Positions 34,375 through 43,337 are shown, counted from the first letter of the stretch. The stretch: 64,000 nt of DNA from JAOPZW01 sp963835295 (GCA_963835295.1 CAWIEX010000011.1:992001-1056000); one strand, 5' to 3'. Made by a program: numbers and translations. Notes: generated by a model not told the origin, from the letters alone.

Positions 34375-36401
34375 GCGCGCTGCTCGATGGAGATCTCGCC
34401 GAAGCGCCCGACGTCGGCGATCTGGCCCGCCATGACGACGGTGGTGGACAGCGCCTCGCGGATGATCGCCGGGCCGGGCACGACCGCGCCGATCGGCAGG
34501 TCCTCGCGTCGGTAGAGGCCAGCCTGCTGCGGCGCGGCGCCGAGGTGGCGCAACTCGACGGTCCGCGTGGAGCTGAGCTCCGGGCCGGCGACGACGTCGC
34601 GCGCCCGGTACTCGATCTTGTCGGCCGGGACGACGAGCTGCACGCGATAGGTGACGCCCTGGACCGGCACGTACGGGAAGCGGTTGCCGTAGCGGCGCTC
34701 GTAGGCCTCGTGGAAGCGCTCGACCAGCGCGGGCATCGTCTCGGCGGTGATGGGCTCGTCGCCCACCTCCACGAACGGCGTCTCCCAGCTCTGGCCCAGC
34801 AGGCGCCCGTCGAGGCTGCGGCGCGCCACCACCCCGTCAGCGGCCGCGCCGACCCGCTCGCGCAGCGCGCGCTCCATCTCCTGGTAGCCCTCCTCGACCT
34901 GCGCGGCGCTGTCGGGGCTCAGCACCACGTAGGCGCTGCGGCTCTCGTAGTAGACGAGATCGGTGCTGAGCAGGCCCATGGCCGAGAACAGGCCCGGGTG
35001 CGGCGGGATGACGATGCGCGCGACCTGCAGCAGGTCGAGCGCGGCGGGCAGGAGCATCGGGCCGGCGGCGCCGTAGGCCACGAGCGTGAAGTCGCGCGGG
35101 TCGACGCCGTGGCGCACGGCGACGTTGGTGACCTCCTCGGCGATGTTGGCCACGGCGATGCGATAGGCGAACGACACGCGCTGCTCGACCGACAGCGGCG
35201 TGTCGAGCGCCTCGAATGCGCGCCGCGCGAGCTCGGGATCCAGGCGCATCTCGCCGCCGGCGAAGCCGGCCGGGTCGAGGATGCCCATGAGCAGGCAGGC
35301 GTCGGTCAGCGTCGGCGCCGTGCCGCCGCGCCCATAGCACGCGGGGCCGGGGTCCGAGCCCGCCGACTCCGGGCCGACGCGGACGTCGCCCGAGGGCGAG
35401 ATCGAGACGATGCTGCCGCCGCCGGCGCCGACGCTCGACACCTCGGTCGACAGCGCGTTGATGATCAGGTCGTGCTCGATCTCGAAGGTGTCGTTGACGA
35501 ACGGCGCACCGTCGACGACAAGCGAGACGTCGGTCGAGGTGCCGCCGACGTCGGCGCACAGCAGGTTGCCGGTCCCCAGCGCGGCGCCGAGGCGCCCGCT
35601 CGAGATCGTGCCCGCCGCTGGGCCGGCGAAGACGATGCGAAACGGCTTCGCGAGGGCCTCGCGCCACGGCAGCAGCGTCGCCGCGCAGTCGGCGAAGTTG
35701 AGGTCGCCCTCGAAGCCCAGCGCGCGCAGGTCGGCGTCGAGGCTGGCCGAGTAGCGCCCGAAGATGAGCTTCATGAGGACGTCGATGACCGTCGTTGACG
35801 CGCGCGCGTACTCCTTGGCCAGCGGCGAGGTCTCCGACGAGATCGAGACCGCCACGTCGTCGCCCAGCACCTCGCGCGTCAGCTCGCGCAGCTGCTCCTC
35901 GTGGGCCGGGTTGACGTAGGCGTTGAGCAGGCAGATCGCCACGCCCTGCACGTCGCAGCGGCGCAGCACCGCGAGCTGGCGGCGGGCCTGGTCGGCGTCG
36001 AGCGCGCGCAGCTCGCTGCCGTCGGCGAGCATCCGCTCGACCACGCCGCGGCGCAGGTAGCGCGGCACCAGCGGGCGAGCGGCGTCGCCGAAGGGGCGCC
36101 GCCAGGCGGGGTCGGTCTGCCCGTCGAGCGGGCGGCGGATCGTGCCGCGGTCGAGGATGTCGCGAAAGCCCTCGGTGGTGAGGAAGGCGACCTTCGGCAG
36201 CCGGCGCGTGATGACCGCGTTGAGCCCCATGGTGCTCGCGTGGTTGAACACCGCGCTGCCCCGCACGCCGAGGCGGCGCGCCCCCTCGACCACCGCGGTC
36301 GCCGGCTCGCTGGCGTCGCTGGGGACCTTGGTCACCTCGATGCGCCCGTCGCGCACCGCGACCACGTCCGTGAAGGTGCCGCCGACGTCGACGCCGATCA
36401 T
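34371..36401 (-). CDS. Hydantoinase/oxoprolinase A subunit (HyuA-like), ketone-carboxylase type
   Basis: The 676-residue ASKHA-fold ATPase subunit begins MIGVDVGGTFTDVVAVRDG, has NHASTMGLNAVITRR, GPAAGTISSGRLGAALG and ADVGGTSTDVSLV, a second phosphate-binding motif. HyuA/HyuB enzymes hydrolyse cyclic amides or, in acetone and acetophenone carboxylases, use ATP to carboxylate ketones. The small zinc-ribbon gene directly upstream favours the carboxylase type. Start at 36401 is in an ATGA overlap with that gene. Confidence 0.88.
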   Translation of the reverse strand: MIGVDVGGTFTDVVAVRDGRIEVTKVPSDASEPATAVVEGARRLGVRGSAVFNHASTMGLNAVITRRLPKVAFLTTEGFRDILDRGTIRRPLDGQTDPAWRRPFGDAARPLVPRYLRRGVVERMLADGSELRALDADQARRQLAVLRRCDVQGVAICLLNAYVNPAHEEQLRELTREVLGDDVAVSISSETSPLAKEYARASTTVIDVLMKLIFGRYSASLDADLRALGFEGDLNFADCAATLLPWREALAKPFRIVFAGPAAGTISSGRLGAALGTGNLLCADVGGTSTDVSLVVDGAPFVNDTFEIEHDLIINALSTEVSSVGAGGGSIVSISPSGDVRVGPESAGSDPGPACYGRGGTAPTLTDACLLMGILDPAGFAGGEMRLDPELARRAFEALDTPLSVEQRVSFAYRIAVANIAEEVTNVAVRHGVDPRDFTLVAYGAAGPMLLPAALDLLQVARIVIPPHPGLFSAMGLLSTDLVYYESRSAYVVLSPDSAAQVEEGYQEMERALRERVGAAADGVVARRSLDGRLLGQSWETPFVEVGDEPITAETMPALVERFHEAYERRYGNRFPYVPVQGVTYRVQLVVPADKIEYRARDVVAGPELSSTRTVELRHLGAAPQQAGLYRREDLPIGAVVPGPAIIREALSTTVVMAGQIADVGRFGEISIEQRA

Positions 36402-36622
36402 CGGATGGTCAGTCCCAGCGGGGTCAGCGATCCCAGGCGCGGCGCGCGCTCGCGCGACACCGAGGTCAGGCACTCCTGGCACTTGACGACGTCCCACAGC
36501 CCGCCCTCGCTGAGCACGCGATAGGAGGCGAGCGCCCGGGCGCCGCAGGCCGGACAGGCGCCCTCGACCGGCTCGCGCTCGACGGTCAGATGCGTCTGCT
36601 CGGGCCGCGGGAAGGTGTGCAT
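36398..36622 (-). CDS. Small zinc-ribbon protein (ketone carboxylase gamma-like)
   Basis: The 74-residue protein has one zinc ribbon: CPAC (near 22-25) and CQEC (near 47-50). Small Cys4 subunits of this type accompany acetone and acetophenone carboxylases and related HyuA/HyuB enzymes. It sits between alcohol dehydrogenase and hyuA, overlapping hyuA by ATGA and lying 5 bases after the dehydrogenase. Start ATG at 36622. Confidence 0.72.
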   Translation of the reverse strand: MHTFPRPEQTHLTVEREPVEGACPACGARALASYRVLSEGGLWDVVKCQECLTSVSRERAPRLGSLTPLGLTIR

Positions 36623-36627
36623 CGCGG

Positions 36628-37722
36628 TCAGGGCCTCCCGTTGGGGACGATGACGCCCGTCAGGTCGCGCTTGTCGGCGGAGGCCGCCAGCGCGTCGTTG
36701 ATGTCGTCGAGCCCGTAGCGCGAGGTGATGATCGGCTCGGCGTCGAGCCGACCGTCCTCGAGCATGCCGACGAAGAGTGGCAGGTCGCGCCGCATCCGGA
36801 CGTTGCCGTTCTGGCAGCTCATGACCCGCCGGCCCTGCAGGGCGAGCTCGAACTGCGAGAAGGTCACCGTCGCGCCGAGGCGCTCGACGCCGGTGAGCAC
36901 GACCGTGCCGGCGCGGCGCGCCGTGGGCAGCGCCTGCGCCTGTGCCGCGGTTGGCCCGGCGGCCTCGAGGACGTAGTCGGCGCCGCGCCCGCCGGTCAGC
37001 GCCCTGACCTGCTCGATCGGGTCGCCGTCCGCGGGATCGACCAGATCCGTGGCCCCCAGCCGGCCGGCCATCTCGCGGCGCTCGGCGATCGGCTCGACCG
37101 CGATGATGCGCCCTGCCCCGGCGAGGCGCGCGCCCTGCACCATCCACAGCCCGAGGTGGCCGGCGCCGAGGATGGCGACCGAGCGCCCCGGCCTGACCTC
37201 GGCGACGTTGAGCACCGCGCCGACGCCCGAGGTGATCCCGCAGCCCAGCAACGAGAGCACGTCGTCGGGCAGGTCGGTATGCAGCGCGAAGGCGTGGTTG
37301 GCCGACACGTTCATGAGCTCGGCGTAGCCGCCGACGTTGCCCGCCGCGGTCACCGGGGCGCCGTCCGCGCGCTGGGCGATGTGGAAGTAGCTCTTGGCGT
37401 CGAAGAGCTCCGAGCACTGGTCGGGGCGGCCCTCGGCGCAGTAGAAGCAGACGCCGCACTCGGGCGTGCCGGGCACGAGGACGCGGTCGCCGGCCGCGAT
37501 ATGCGTCACGCCGGCGCCCACCTCCTCGACGACGCCGATCGAGGCGTGCCCGAGGATCGTCGGCGGGACCTTGCCGAGCTCGCCGCGCTGGTTGATGCAG
37601 TCGGTCGAGCAGAAGGGGGTCGCGCCGGTGCGCACGACGACGCGGCCGGGCGTCGGGTCGAGCAGGTCGACCTCCTCGACCACGAACGGCGCCTTGAGCT
37701 CGGCCAGCAGGGCAGCCCGCAC
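36628..37722 (-). CDS. Zinc-dependent alcohol dehydrogenase 1
   Basis: The 364-residue MDR-family enzyme has catalytic zinc ligands suggested by FCSTDC, GHAS and GCGITSGVG, and the structural zinc cysteines CGVCFYC...C (about 97-111). The NAD motif is GAGHLGLWMVQGA (about 193-205). The usual GHE is GHA here. It is first in the operon with the zinc ribbon, HyuA and HyuB and probably supplies the ketone or aldehyde they use. GTG start at 37722. It shares 45-50 percent identity by eye with the divergent dehydrogenase 2. Confidence 0.9.
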   Translation of the reverse strand: MRAALLAELKAPFVVEEVDLLDPTPGRVVVRTGATPFCSTDCINQRGELGKVPPTILGHASIGVVEEVGAGVTHIAAGDRVLVPGTPECGVCFYCAEGRPDQCSELFDAKSYFHIAQRADGAPVTAAGNVGGYAELMNVSANHAFALHTDLPDDVLSLLGCGITSGVGAVLNVAEVRPGRSVAILGAGHLGLWMVQGARLAGAGRIIAVEPIAERREMAGRLGATDLVDPADGDPIEQVRALTGGRGADYVLEAAGPTAAQAQALPTARRAGTVVLTGVERLGATVTFSQFELALQGRRVMSCQNGNVRMRRDLPLFVGMLEDGRLDAEPIITSRYGLDDINDALAASADKRDLTGVIVPNGRP

Positions 37723-37800
37723 TTGTCAGTCCCCCTCCCCCATCCCGCGTGCGCCCTCGGTCACGAGGGCGACCCTGCCGTCGAGCTTGGCCATGAATGT

Positions 37801-37819
37801 TCGTCATATCGTATGACGA
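37801..37819. promoter_or_regulatory. FadR-type GntR operator between the two alcohol dehydrogenase genes
   Basis: A perfect inverted repeat TCGTCATA-N3-TATGACGA overlaps the start of dehydrogenase 2. Its right part TCGTATGACGA (37809-37819) fits the FadR-subfamily GntR consensus TNGTNNNACNA. A FCD/GntR regulator is encoded about 3 kb away (40588-41313). One bound dimer could control both divergent operons. Confidence 0.65.
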
Positions 37820-38916
37820 TGCGCGCTGCAATCCTGGAGGCCATCGGACAGCCCCTCGTGGTCGAGGACGTCGAGCTGCGCGCGCCCGAGGCGCACGAGG
37901 TCGTCGTCCGCATCGCCGCCATCGACGTCTGCGTCACCGACGCCCTCAGCGCGCGCGGCGACGTGGCCGCGGCGCCGCCGACGATCCTCGGCCACGCGGC
38001 GGCGGGGATCGTCGAGGAGGTCGGTGCGCACGTGGAGCGCGTGCGACCCGGCGACCGCGTCGTCGTCGCCGGCACGCCGGAGTGCGGCGAGTGCTTCTGG
38101 TGCATCCGCGATCAGCCCGACCAGTGCGCCGAGATGCTCGGCGGCATCCTCCCGCCGCGCGTGGTGGCCACCCGCGCGGGCGGCCAGCCCGTGCACGCCG
38201 ACGGCGGCGTCGGGGCCTTCGCCGAGCGGATGGTGCTGCGCGACAGCGGCGTGGTCGCCGTGGACGCCCAGCTGTCCGACGAGCACCTGTCCCTGCTGGG
38301 CTGCGGGGTCACCGCGGGCGTGGGCGCTGTCCTCAACCTCGCGGAGGTCCAGCCCGGCTCGTCGGTGGCGGTCGTCGGCTGCGGCGCGCTGGGGCTGTGG
38401 ATGATCCAGGGGGCGCGGGTGGCGGGCGCGACGACGATCGTCGCGGTGGAGCCGCGCGCCGAGCGCCGGGAGCTTGCGCTCGCGGTGGGCGCCACGCACG
38501 CGCTCGACCCCGCTGACGGGGACCCGGTCGCGGCGGTGAAGGCGCTCACGGGCGGGCGCGGCGCCGACTACGCGCTGGAGGCGGCCGGGCCGCCCGAGGC
38601 CATGGCACAGGCGCTCGCGATGACCCGCCCCGCGGGGACCATGGTCCCCGCCGGCTGGGAGACGCTGTCCTCGACGGTCACGCTCCCGGCGGTCGACTTC
38701 GCCGTCGGCGGCAAGCGCATCCAGAGCTGCCAGTACGGCGGCGCGCACATCCGTCGCGACATCCCGCGCTTCGCGGGCCTGCTCGAAGCCGGGCTGCTCG
38801 ACGCCGACCCGCTCGTCAGCCGCCGCTTCGCGCTCGAGGAGGTCAACGAGGCGCTGGAGGCGGCATCCAGGCGCGAGCTGATCACCGCCGTCATCGTGCC
38901 CGATCCGCCTTCCTGA
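37819..38916 (+). CDS. Zinc-dependent alcohol dehydrogenase 2
   Basis: The 365-residue MDR enzyme is a paralogue of dehydrogenase 1 with the same zinc pattern (DVCVTDA, GHAAAG, GCGVTAGVG, structural CGECFWC...C) and NAD motif GCGALGLWMIQGA. Start ATG 37819 gives MRAAILE, matching MRAALLAE of the paralogue; an in-frame ATG two codons earlier lies in the operator. No ribosome site is seen, so the message may be leaderless. The oxygenase gene follows 17 bases after its stop. Confidence 0.88.
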   Translation: MRAAILEAIGQPLVVEDVELRAPEAHEVVVRIAAIDVCVTDALSARGDVAAAPPTILGHAAAGIVEEVGAHVERVRPGDRVVVAGTPECGECFWCIRDQPDQCAEMLGGILPPRVVATRAGGQPVHADGGVGAFAERMVLRDSGVVAVDAQLSDEHLSLLGCGVTAGVGAVLNLAEVQPGSSVAVVGCGALGLWMIQGARVAGATTIVAVEPRAERRELALAVGATHALDPADGDPVAAVKALTGGRGADYALEAAGPPEAMAQALAMTRPAGTMVPAGWETLSSTVTLPAVDFAVGGKRIQSCQYGGAHIRRDIPRFAGLLEAGLLDADPLVSRRFALEEVNEALEAASRRELITAVIVPDPPS

Positions 38917-38923
38917 CGTATGA

Positions 38924-38934
38924 TTGTCGGACAA
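38924..38934 (+). promoter_or_regulatory. FadR-type GntR operator at the oxygenase start
   Basis: TTGTCGGACAA matches TNGTNNNACNA exactly and its last base is the A of the oxygenase ATG. Second member of the three-site set. Confidence 0.6.
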
Positions 38935-40190
38935 TGTCGACTGCTCCAACAGACGCTGCCCCCACGACGCCGCCCGAGCCGGATCTGACGCCCGAGGAGC
39001 TGATCGCGCGCGCAATCGCCCTGCGGCCGGAGCTCATCGAGCACCAGGCCGACGCCGAGGCGCGGAGCTTCTACTCCGAGCAGATGCACCAGAAGTTCCT
39101 CGACGCCGGCTTCTACCGCACCTACGTCCCGCGCCGCTACGGCGGCTACGAGTTCGACGTCAAGACGATGACGCGCCTGCAGCTCGAGCTCGCGCGCGGC
39201 GACATGTCCACCGCGTGGTGCGTGGGCCTGGCCAGCAACCACGCGCTGCAGGTCGCGTCGTGGTTTCCCGAGGAGGCGCAGGCGCAGGCGCTCGGCGACG
39301 GCAACTTCCGCGCCGCCTCGGTCGCCGCGCCCACGGTGACCGCGACCCCGGTCGACGGCGGCTGGGAGATCAACGGCACGATCGGCTACTGCTCGGGGAT
39401 CCCCTACTCCAACTGGTACATGGGCCAGGCGATCATGCCTGGCCAGCAGGAGTCCGGCGAGCCGCGGATGATGCTCTTCATCGCCCCCGAGAGCGAGTGG
39501 GAGATGCTCAACGACTGGGGCGACCAGCTCGGGCTGAGGGGCAGCGGCTCGCACAGCATCCGCTTCGAGAGGGGCCGGATCGCGTCGCACCTGGCGCTCG
39601 AGGACACGGCCATGATCGACGTCGACCCGAGCAATGGCACGCCGGGGCTTGCGCTGCACGGCAACCCGCTCTACTGCGGGCGCGCCCTGTGCGTGTTCAC
39701 GATGTCGGTCGCCGGGCTCGTTGTCGGGGGCGCCTACAACGCGCTCGACGAGTACGAGAACTGGATGCGCAACAAGCTCACGCCGCTGCCGCCGATGATC
39801 AAGCGCACCGAGGACCCCGACTTCCAGCGCTGGTACGGGCTCGCCTGCGCGCAGATCGGCACCGCCGAGGCCGCGCTCATGAACTGCGCCGACCGCCACA
39901 TGGAGTACTGCCGCCTGCAGGCCGCTGGTGAGCGCGACTACACGTGGGAGGACGACCTCTACCTGTCGACCATCGCGCGCGAGGCGATCATCCAGGCCTG
40001 GCAGGCGGTCGAGAACCATCTCTATCGCACGATCGGGTCGAGCGCGGCCAAGAAGGGGCAGCGCTTCGAGCGCGTGTACCGCGACCTCGCGATGGCGGCC
40101 GGGCACCGCAACACGATGATGCGCGACCCGCTCGTGCGCCAGCTCGCGCAGCTGCGCCTCGGCGTCGTGCCCGCGGGGATGCAGCGATGA
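38934..40190 (+). CDS. Flavin-dependent monooxygenase, oxygenase component (acyl-CoA dehydrogenase fold)
   Basis: The 418-residue protein has the acyl-CoA-dehydrogenase fold of reduced-flavin oxygenases such as HsaA, HpaB-C2-type and DszC: an N-terminal helical part ending VPRRYGGYEFD, a beta domain with YCSGIPYSNW and WGDQLGLRGSGSHSI, and a C-terminal four-helix bundle ending near TIGSSAAKKG. It lacks the catalytic glutamate of dehydrogenases. Likely hydroxylates an aromatic or cyclic ketone using FMNH2 or FADH2 made elsewhere; no reductase gene is adjacent. ATGA overlap with the next gene. Confidence 0.82.
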   Translation: MSTAPTDAAPTTPPEPDLTPEELIARAIALRPELIEHQADAEARSFYSEQMHQKFLDAGFYRTYVPRRYGGYEFDVKTMTRLQLELARGDMSTAWCVGLASNHALQVASWFPEEAQAQALGDGNFRAASVAAPTVTATPVDGGWEINGTIGYCSGIPYSNWYMGQAIMPGQQESGEPRMMLFIAPESEWEMLNDWGDQLGLRGSGSHSIRFERGRIASHLALEDTAMIDVDPSNGTPGLALHGNPLYCGRALCVFTMSVAGLVVGGAYNALDEYENWMRNKLTPLPPMIKRTEDPDFQRWYGLACAQIGTAEAALMNCADRHMEYCRLQAAGERDYTWEDDLYLSTIAREAIIQAWQAVENHLYRTIGSSAAKKGQRFERVYRDLAMAAGHRNTMMRDPLVRQLAQLRLGVVPAGMQR

Positions 40191-40591
40191 GCGCTGGCGA
40201 CGGGGGCTACGAGCGCGGGCTGGCCACCCGGCGCGAGGTGCTCGGCGACGAGCACGTCGATCGCTCGCTGCGCTCCGCGACCGAGTTCACGAGCGTGGCG
40301 CAGGAGTTCGTGACCGAGTACTGCTGGGGCGCGGTGTGGACGCGCCCGGGACTCGATCGGCGCACGCGCAGCCTGATCAACCTCGGGATGCTCACGGCGC
40401 TGGGCCGCATGCACGAGTTCCGCGCGCATGTGCGCGGCGCGGTCAACAACGGCTGCACGACCGAGGAGATCCGCGAGACGCTGCTGCAGGCCACCGTCTA
40501 CTGCGGCGCGCCCGCGGGCCTCGAGTCCTTCCGCGAGGCCCAGCTCGTGCTCGACGAGCTGGCCGCCGAGCGCGACGGCGCGCCCGCCTAG
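40187..40591 (+). CDS. Carboxymuconolactone decarboxylase-family protein
   Basis: The 134-residue all-helical protein shows the AhpD/PcaC-type pattern RTRSLINLGMLTALGRMHEF, then AHVRGAVNNGCTTEEIRETL and TVYCGAPAGLESFREA. Members are decarboxylases or peroxidase-like; this one lacks a CxxC pair, favouring the PcaC-like side. Start in an ATGA overlap with the oxygenase gene. Its stop shares CTAG with the convergent GntR gene. Confidence 0.82.
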   Translation: MSAGDGGYERGLATRREVLGDEHVDRSLRSATEFTSVAQEFVTEYCWGAVWTRPGLDRRTRSLINLGMLTALGRMHEFRAHVRGAVNNGCTTEEIRETLLQATVYCGAPAGLESFREAQLVLDELAAERDGAPA

Positions 40592-41313
40592 CCCTCCGCC
40601 GCGTCAGCGGCGGCCATCGCCTCGAAGACCGTCCGCGCCGCCTCGTTGACGTGGTGCACGCAGGCGGCCGCGGCAGCGTCGCCGTCGCGCTTCTCGAGCG
40701 CCCCGACGATCGCGCGGACCTCCTCGACGGTCTGCGCCGCGCGGCCCGGCTGGCTGAGCGACGCGGCCCGCAGCACGGTCACGCGCGCCTGCAGGCTCTC
40801 CACGAGGCTCTGGATGGTCCCGTTGGCCGCCCCCTCGAACAGGGCGTCGTAGAAGTGGCGCTTGGCCTCGAGCATCGCCTGGCTGTTGGGGCGGCCGGAT
40901 TTCGCGCGGCGCTCGATGCCCTCGAAGGCGCGGCGCAGCGCGCGCAGGTGCACGTCGGTCGCGCGCTCGGCGAACTGCCGCGCGGCCATGCCCTCGAGCA
41001 TGGCGCGGACCTCGTAGAGCTCGGCGGCGCGCTCGACCGAGGGCGAGGCGACGACCGTGCCCTTGTGGGGGATGGTGGTGACCAGTCCCTCGGCCGCGAG
41101 CTGGCGCAGCACCTCGCGGATCGTCGTGCGCGAGACGCCGGTCTGCTCGATCAGCTCGCGCTCGACGAGGCGCTGCTCGGGCTTGAGCCGCATCTCCACG
41201 ATCGCCCGGCGCAGCTGGTCGACGACCTGCTCGCGCACGGGAGCCGCCACGCGGTCGACCTGCACCGCCAGGCCGCCGACGCCCTCGAGGCTGTTGCCCG
41301 CCTTCTTGCTCAC
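40588..41313 (-). CDS. GntR-family (FCD/FadR type) regulator, as separately started form
   Basis: If translated from GTG at 41313 the product has 241 residues: a GntR winged helix at about 22-85 (APVREQVVDQLRRAIVEMRL, LIEQTGVSRTTIREVLRQLA, HKGTVVAS) and a helical FCD effector domain at about 95-225 with metal-site histidines. It is the natural candidate to bind the three TNGTNNNACNA sites of this island. No strong ribosome site precedes the GTG, and no stop separates it from the upstream oxygenase frame. Confidence 0.7.
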   Translation of the reverse strand: MSKKAGNSLEGVGGLAVQVDRVAAPVREQVVDQLRRAIVEMRLKPEQRLVERELIEQTGVSRTTIREVLRQLAAEGLVTTIPHKGTVVASPSVERAAELYEVRAMLEGMAARQFAERATDVHLRALRRAFEGIERRAKSGRPNSQAMLEAKRHFYDALFEGAANGTIQSLVESLQARVTVLRAASLSQPGRAAQTVEEVRAIVGALEKRDGDAAAAACVHHVNEAARTVFEAMAAADAAEG

Positions 41314-42555
41314 TTGCACGACCAGCCTACAGCGGGTCTCAGACCTTGCGGGGCCCGCGCCCTCGGGCTCGATGCCGAGGTGCTCGATCGTCATCCCGCG
41401 GGCGGCCCAGTCGCCGATGACGCTGGCGAGATGGCCCCAGACCATCGACATGTCGCGCCAGATGCGCTGCATCCGCTGGCCGTCGACGGCGGCGCTGGAG
41501 CCCGCCGTGCGGAAGGCGTACTCCTGCAGCGCGTCCCAGCACAGGCGGACCGACTCGCGCGTGATCGACTGGATGCGCAGGTCCTCCTCGACGTCGAAGT
41601 GCACGCCGTCCTGCACCTGGCGCCGGCAGGCCTCCATCCACTGGTCGGCGGCGCTGAGCATCGCCGCCTCGGCGGTGTCGACCTTCGCCCGGGCGTGGCC
41701 GTACCAGCGCTGGTAGTCGGGATCGTGGGCGCGCAGGACGATCGGCGGGCGATGGGTGGCGCGCGTCGTGATGAGCTCGAGATACTCGTCCAGCGCGCCC
41801 TTGACCATGCCGACGGCCAGCGCGATGAACTCCAGGCCGAAGAAGCTCAGGGCGCGGCCGAGGTACATCGGGTTGCCGTGCAGGCGCTGGCCCGGCGTGC
41901 CGCGCGTGTTGTCCACGTGCAGCATCTGCGTGTCGGGCAGCGCGAAGTACTCCGGGATGCGCGCGCCGTCGACGACGATGCTGTTCGAGCCGCTGCCCTT
42001 GAGGCCGAGCGTGTGGCCCCAGTCGTCGAGCATCGTCCACTGGCTGCGCGGGGCGACGAACAGCATCGGCGGGCCGCCACCGGCGGGGAGCGTCTGACCG
42101 AGGTAGTGCGTGGCGTACGGGGCGCCCGAGCAGTAGCGGTGGGTGCCGGTGAGCTCGAGGAAGCCGTCGCCGGTCGGGCGCGCCTCGCCCACCGGGGCCG
42201 CGACCGAGGGGCACAGGAAGTCGGGCTCGGTGAAGAGCTCGTCCTGGGCGCGCTCCTCGAACCAGGCGGCGACCAACAGCGTGTGCGCCGTCGGCAGGCA
42301 GACCTGCCAGGCGGTCGAGGGGCAGCCGCGGGCGAGGTTGGCGATGACCCGGACGAAGGTCGGGATGTCGAACTCGAGCCCGCCGTACCGGCGCGGGGTG
42401 AGCATCCGGTAGAAGCCCGCGGCGCGGAACTGCTCGTGCGTGTCGGTCGCGTAGCGGGTGCGCTGCTCGGTCTCGGCCTGGCGGGCGACCAAGGTCGGAG
42501 CGATGGCCGCGGCGCGGGCGATCAGCTCCTGCGGGGTGATCGTCGTAGCCGTCAT
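40588..42555 (-). CDS. Flavin-dependent oxygenase fused in frame to a GntR/FCD regulator
   Basis: One uninterrupted frame of 655 codons. Residues 1-395 are a second oxygenase of the same type as 38934-40190 (MLTPRRYGGLEFDI, YCSGAPYATHYLG, WGHTLGLKGSGSNSI, RTAGSSAAVDG). A linker of about 20 residues (EGAGPARSETRCRLVVQ) contains no stop, and residues about 430-655 are a complete FadR-type GntR regulator. Either this is a real enzyme-regulator fusion, or a frame error removed the oxygenase stop (a TGA lies in the next frame at 41339-41341). The GTG at 41313 could start the regulator alone. Start ATGA-overlaps the SDR gene. Confidence 0.65.
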   Translation of the reverse strand: MTATTITPQELIARAAAIAPTLVARQAETEQRTRYATDTHEQFRAAGFYRMLTPRRYGGLEFDIPTFVRVIANLARGCPSTAWQVCLPTAHTLLVAAWFEERAQDELFTEPDFLCPSVAAPVGEARPTGDGFLELTGTHRYCSGAPYATHYLGQTLPAGGGPPMLFVAPRSQWTMLDDWGHTLGLKGSGSNSIVVDGARIPEYFALPDTQMLHVDNTRGTPGQRLHGNPMYLGRALSFFGLEFIALAVGMVKGALDEYLELITTRATHRPPIVLRAHDPDYQRWYGHARAKVDTAEAAMLSAADQWMEACRRQVQDGVHFDVEEDLRIQSITRESVRLCWDALQEYAFRTAGSSAAVDGQRMQRIWRDMSMVWGHLASVIGDWAARGMTIEHLGIEPEGAGPARSETRCRLVVQVSKKAGNSLEGVGGLAVQVDRVAAPVREQVVDQLRRAIVEMRLKPEQRLVERELIEQTGVSRTTIREVLRQLAAEGLVTTIPHKGTVVASPSVERAAELYEVRAMLEGMAARQFAERATDVHLRALRRAFEGIERRAKSGRPNSQAMLEAKRHFYDALFEGAANGTIQSLVESLQARVTVLRAASLSQPGRAAQTVEEVRAIVGALEKRDGDAAAAACVHHVNEAARTVFEAMAAADAAEG

Positions 42556-43313
42556 CGAGCGGTGAACCCCCCGTCGGCCATCACGATCGCTCCGGTCATG
42601 AAGCTCGCCTGCGGCGAGGCCAGGAAGACCATGACCCGGGCGATCTCCTCGGGCGTGGCCATGCGGCCGAGCGGATGCGAGGCGCCGATGTCGCCGCGCG
42701 CGGCCTGCACGTCGGGCGCGCCGGCGAGCGCTGCGTTGACGAAGTCCGTGTCGACCGCGCCAGGGGCGATCGCGTTGACGCGCACGCCGTCGGCGGCGTG
42801 CTCGATGGCCAGCTGCCGCGTGATCTGGGCGATCGCGCCCTTGGTCGCGCAGTAGGCGCCCTGGGCCGGCAGGCCGACGACGCCGGAGATCGAGGAGACG
42901 TTGACGATCGCACCACCGCCGGACTCGACGAGGTGTGGCAGCGCCGCGCGGCAGTGGACGAAGACGCTGCGCACGTTGGTGATCATGAGCCCGTCCCACT
43001 CGTCGTCCGTCGTCTCGACGATCCGCTTGAGCAGGAAGCGGCCGGCGTTGTTGACGACGACGTCGAGCCGCCCGAAGCGGGTCAGCGCGAGGTCGACCGC
43101 CCGGCGCGCGGTCTGCGCCTCGGCGGCGTCCGCGCACAGGGCGGCGATGTCGTCGCTCGCGAGCTGCTCGACGGCGGGGTCGATGTCCTCGGCGACGACC
43201 CTCGCGCCGGCCGCGCGAAGCTGGGCGACGACCGCGCCGCCGATGCCGCCGGCGGCGCCGGTGACGATCGCCACGGCGCCGTCGAGGGTCACGTCGTCGC
43301 TGCCCCGGGGCAT
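42552..43313 (-). CDS. Short-chain dehydrogenase/reductase of the catabolic island
   Basis: The 253-residue classical SDR has TGAAGGIGG (about 18-26), NNAG, the serine in VSSISG, YCATK and the C-terminal MADGGFTAR. It probably oxidises or reduces an intermediate of the island's pathway. First gene of the SDR-oxygenase-GntR operon, preceded by a GntR-type operator. Start ATG at 43313, or GTG at 43292. Confidence 0.87.
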   Translation of the reverse strand: MPRGSDDVTLDGAVAIVTGAAGGIGGAVVAQLRAAGARVVAEDIDPAVEQLASDDIAALCADAAEAQTARRAVDLALTRFGRLDVVVNNAGRFLLKRIVETTDDEWDGLMITNVRSVFVHCRAALPHLVESGGGAIVNVSSISGVVGLPAQGAYCATKGAIAQITRQLAIEHAADGVRVNAIAPGAVDTDFVNAALAGAPDVQAARGDIGASHPLGRMATPEEIARVMVFLASPQASFMTGAIVMADGGFTAR

Positions 43314-43337
43314 TGCCGGGGCGAGCCTATCGCATGA

